From positions 1-6,917 of the forward strand of contig CAKSPP010000071.1 in the NCBI GenBank assembly GCA_934481505.1: a DNA stretch of 6,917 bases, in the 5' to 3' direction. The translations under genes were made by a program, and so were the position numbers. A model generated the notes under the pieces. It saw only the letters and a list, made by a program, of their open reading frames with translations. It searched no databases and was not told the DNA's origin. Shown in pieces: positions 6,204-6,917 of this stretch. How positions within the stretch are numbered: the stretch's first letter is position 1; the number at the start of each line of letters is the position of its first letter. The stretch is from an uncultured Eubacteriales bacterium. Lineage in GTDB: Bacteria > Bacillota > Clostridia > Oscillospirales > UBA644.

Positions 6204-6917
6204 CGAAAAAAAAGATAATCATTATCTGCCTTTCGGCGGCGTTTTTGCTGCTTGCCGCGGCAGGTATATGGCTCGTTTCGTCCCTTGCGGATAAGCCGTC
6301 CGACCAAACGGACGACACAAAAGAGGCAAGACAGCTTGTCTATACCGACGAGGCTAACCTCTTTGAAAGCCTTACGATTAAAAATGCCAACGGCGAATAT
6401 ACCCTTATCCGCGACGGCGACGATATAAAGATAAAAGGCAAGGAGAATATAACGCTTCTGCCCGCAACTTCAAAAGCGGTCTTTGAAACGTTTGCCGAGG
6501 TTTACGTCGTAAAGACGATAACCGAAAACGGAACCGACGGATTCGGTTTTGACGAACCGTCGGCAGTCCTCACCTTAAAAAAGGTTGACGGCACAACAAA
6601 AACAATGCTTGTCGGCGACTTTGCCCCAAACACCGAAAATTGCAGATATATGTGTTTCGAGGGTGAAAATACCGTTTATCTTCTCGACAGCGACCGGACT
6701 TCCCGCTTTATGGGAAAAGTTTCGGTGCTCTATTCAAAGACCGTTTCGAAATATTTCACGACCGACGAAATGGTTTCGATTTCAATAAAAAGAGCGGACG
6801 GCGAAGAAATTTTGCTGCGGCCCTCAAACGAGGAAGAGCAGAACGATATGTCCTTTATTTCGGGCTATACTATGGAAAAACCGTTTGTTTTCGGAGCTGA
6901 TTCCGACACCGTAACGT
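6200..6917 (+). CDS. DUF4340 domain membrane-anchored protein, 3'-truncated by the window edge
   Basis: An open frame runs from the ATG at 6200 to the right edge (239 full codons) with no stop. The start overlaps the GldG-like stop as ATGA and has AGAGG 8 bases before it. Residues 1-30 form a basic start (MTKKK) followed by a hydrophobic segment (6-30) acting as an uncleaved anchor or signal peptide; a short Asp/Thr-rich linker follows (31-42). The rest is a soluble domain expected outside the membrane. The stretch FGFDEPSAVLTLKKVDG (115-131), then LVGDFAP (137-143), then ENTVYLLDSD (156-165), matches the pattern I know for DUF4340: an FGL/F-x-x-P segment, a beta-strand, a GD/GK loop, then a V-Y-L-L/V-D strand. 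DUF4340 proteins commonly follow GldG-like genes, which supports a shared complex. No lipobox is seen. The molecular function is unknown. Confidence 0.85.
   Translation, partial: MTKKKIIIICLSAAFLLLAAAGIWLVSSLADKPSDQTDDTKEARQLVYTDEANLFESLTIKNANGEYTLIRDGDDIKIKGKENITLLPATSKAVFETFAEVYVVKTITENGTDGFGFDEPSAVLTLKKVDGTTKTMLVGDFAPNTENCRYMCFEGENTVYLLDSDRTSRFMGKVSVLYSKTVSKYFTTDEMVSISIKRADGEEILLRPSNEEEQNDMSFISGYTMEKPFVFGADSDTVT

Noticed and set aside
6200..6290. Lipoprotein signal on the DUF4340 protein (Cys10)
   Set aside because: Cys10 sits only five residues into the hydrophobic stretch and lacks a lipobox context (no L-A/S-G/A before Cys).
1..6917. CRISPR arrays, tRNA or rRNA genes, insertion sequences, phage genes
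   Set aside because: I saw no spaced direct repeats, no cloverleaf-like tRNA core, no transposase or integrase motif; coding density is near complete with ordinary genes.

Overview
The window reads as chromosomal DNA of a low-to-mid-GC Firmicute, most likely an uncultured or gut-type member of the Clostridia (Eubacteriales/Oscillospirales-like). This is inferred from four things: the hisS-aspS gene pair typical of Firmicutes, a clostridial-style Cys-rich insertion in HisRS, strong AGGAG/GAGGTGA-type ribosome binding sites, and tight same-strand packing. No rRNA or other phylogenetic marker is present, so this placement is a judgement and not a proof.

Layout: every supported gene lies on the + strand. 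Positions 1-1017 hold the 3' four-fifths of hisS (histidyl-tRNA synthetase, 5' end outside the window). One base later aspS (aspartyl-tRNA synthetase) runs from 1019 to 2812 and is complete. The only gap of any size follows (2813-2899, 87 bases). It carries an imperfect long hairpin that may be a terminator or leader structure, and then the ribosome binding site of the next gene. From 2900 to the right edge is a tightly coupled second operon: an ABC ATPase (2900-3907), a six-helix ABC-2 permease (3891-4595), a GldG-like membrane-anchored auxiliary protein (4605-6203), and the first 239 codons of a DUF4340-type membrane-anchored protein (6200 to the edge).

How the genes work together: hisS and aspS charge tRNA-His and tRNA-Asp and appear co-transcribed. 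The second block resembles the GldA/GldF/GldG ABC system known from Bacteroidetes gliding motility, with DUF4340 as an extra partner. Homologous cassettes occur widely in non-gliding bacteria, where the substrate is unknown. The predicted assembly is a cytoplasmic ATPase driving a membrane permease, with two single- or double-pass proteins placing large domains outside the membrane. The gene starts overlap or nearly touch (17-base overlap, 9-base gap, ATGA overlap), which suggests translational coupling and fixed stoichiometry.

I found no tRNA, rRNA, CRISPR array, insertion sequence, integrase or phage gene. The most interesting element is the uncharacterised Gld-like cassette. It is a known type of gene neighbourhood with an unknown function, so I do not claim a wholly new system.
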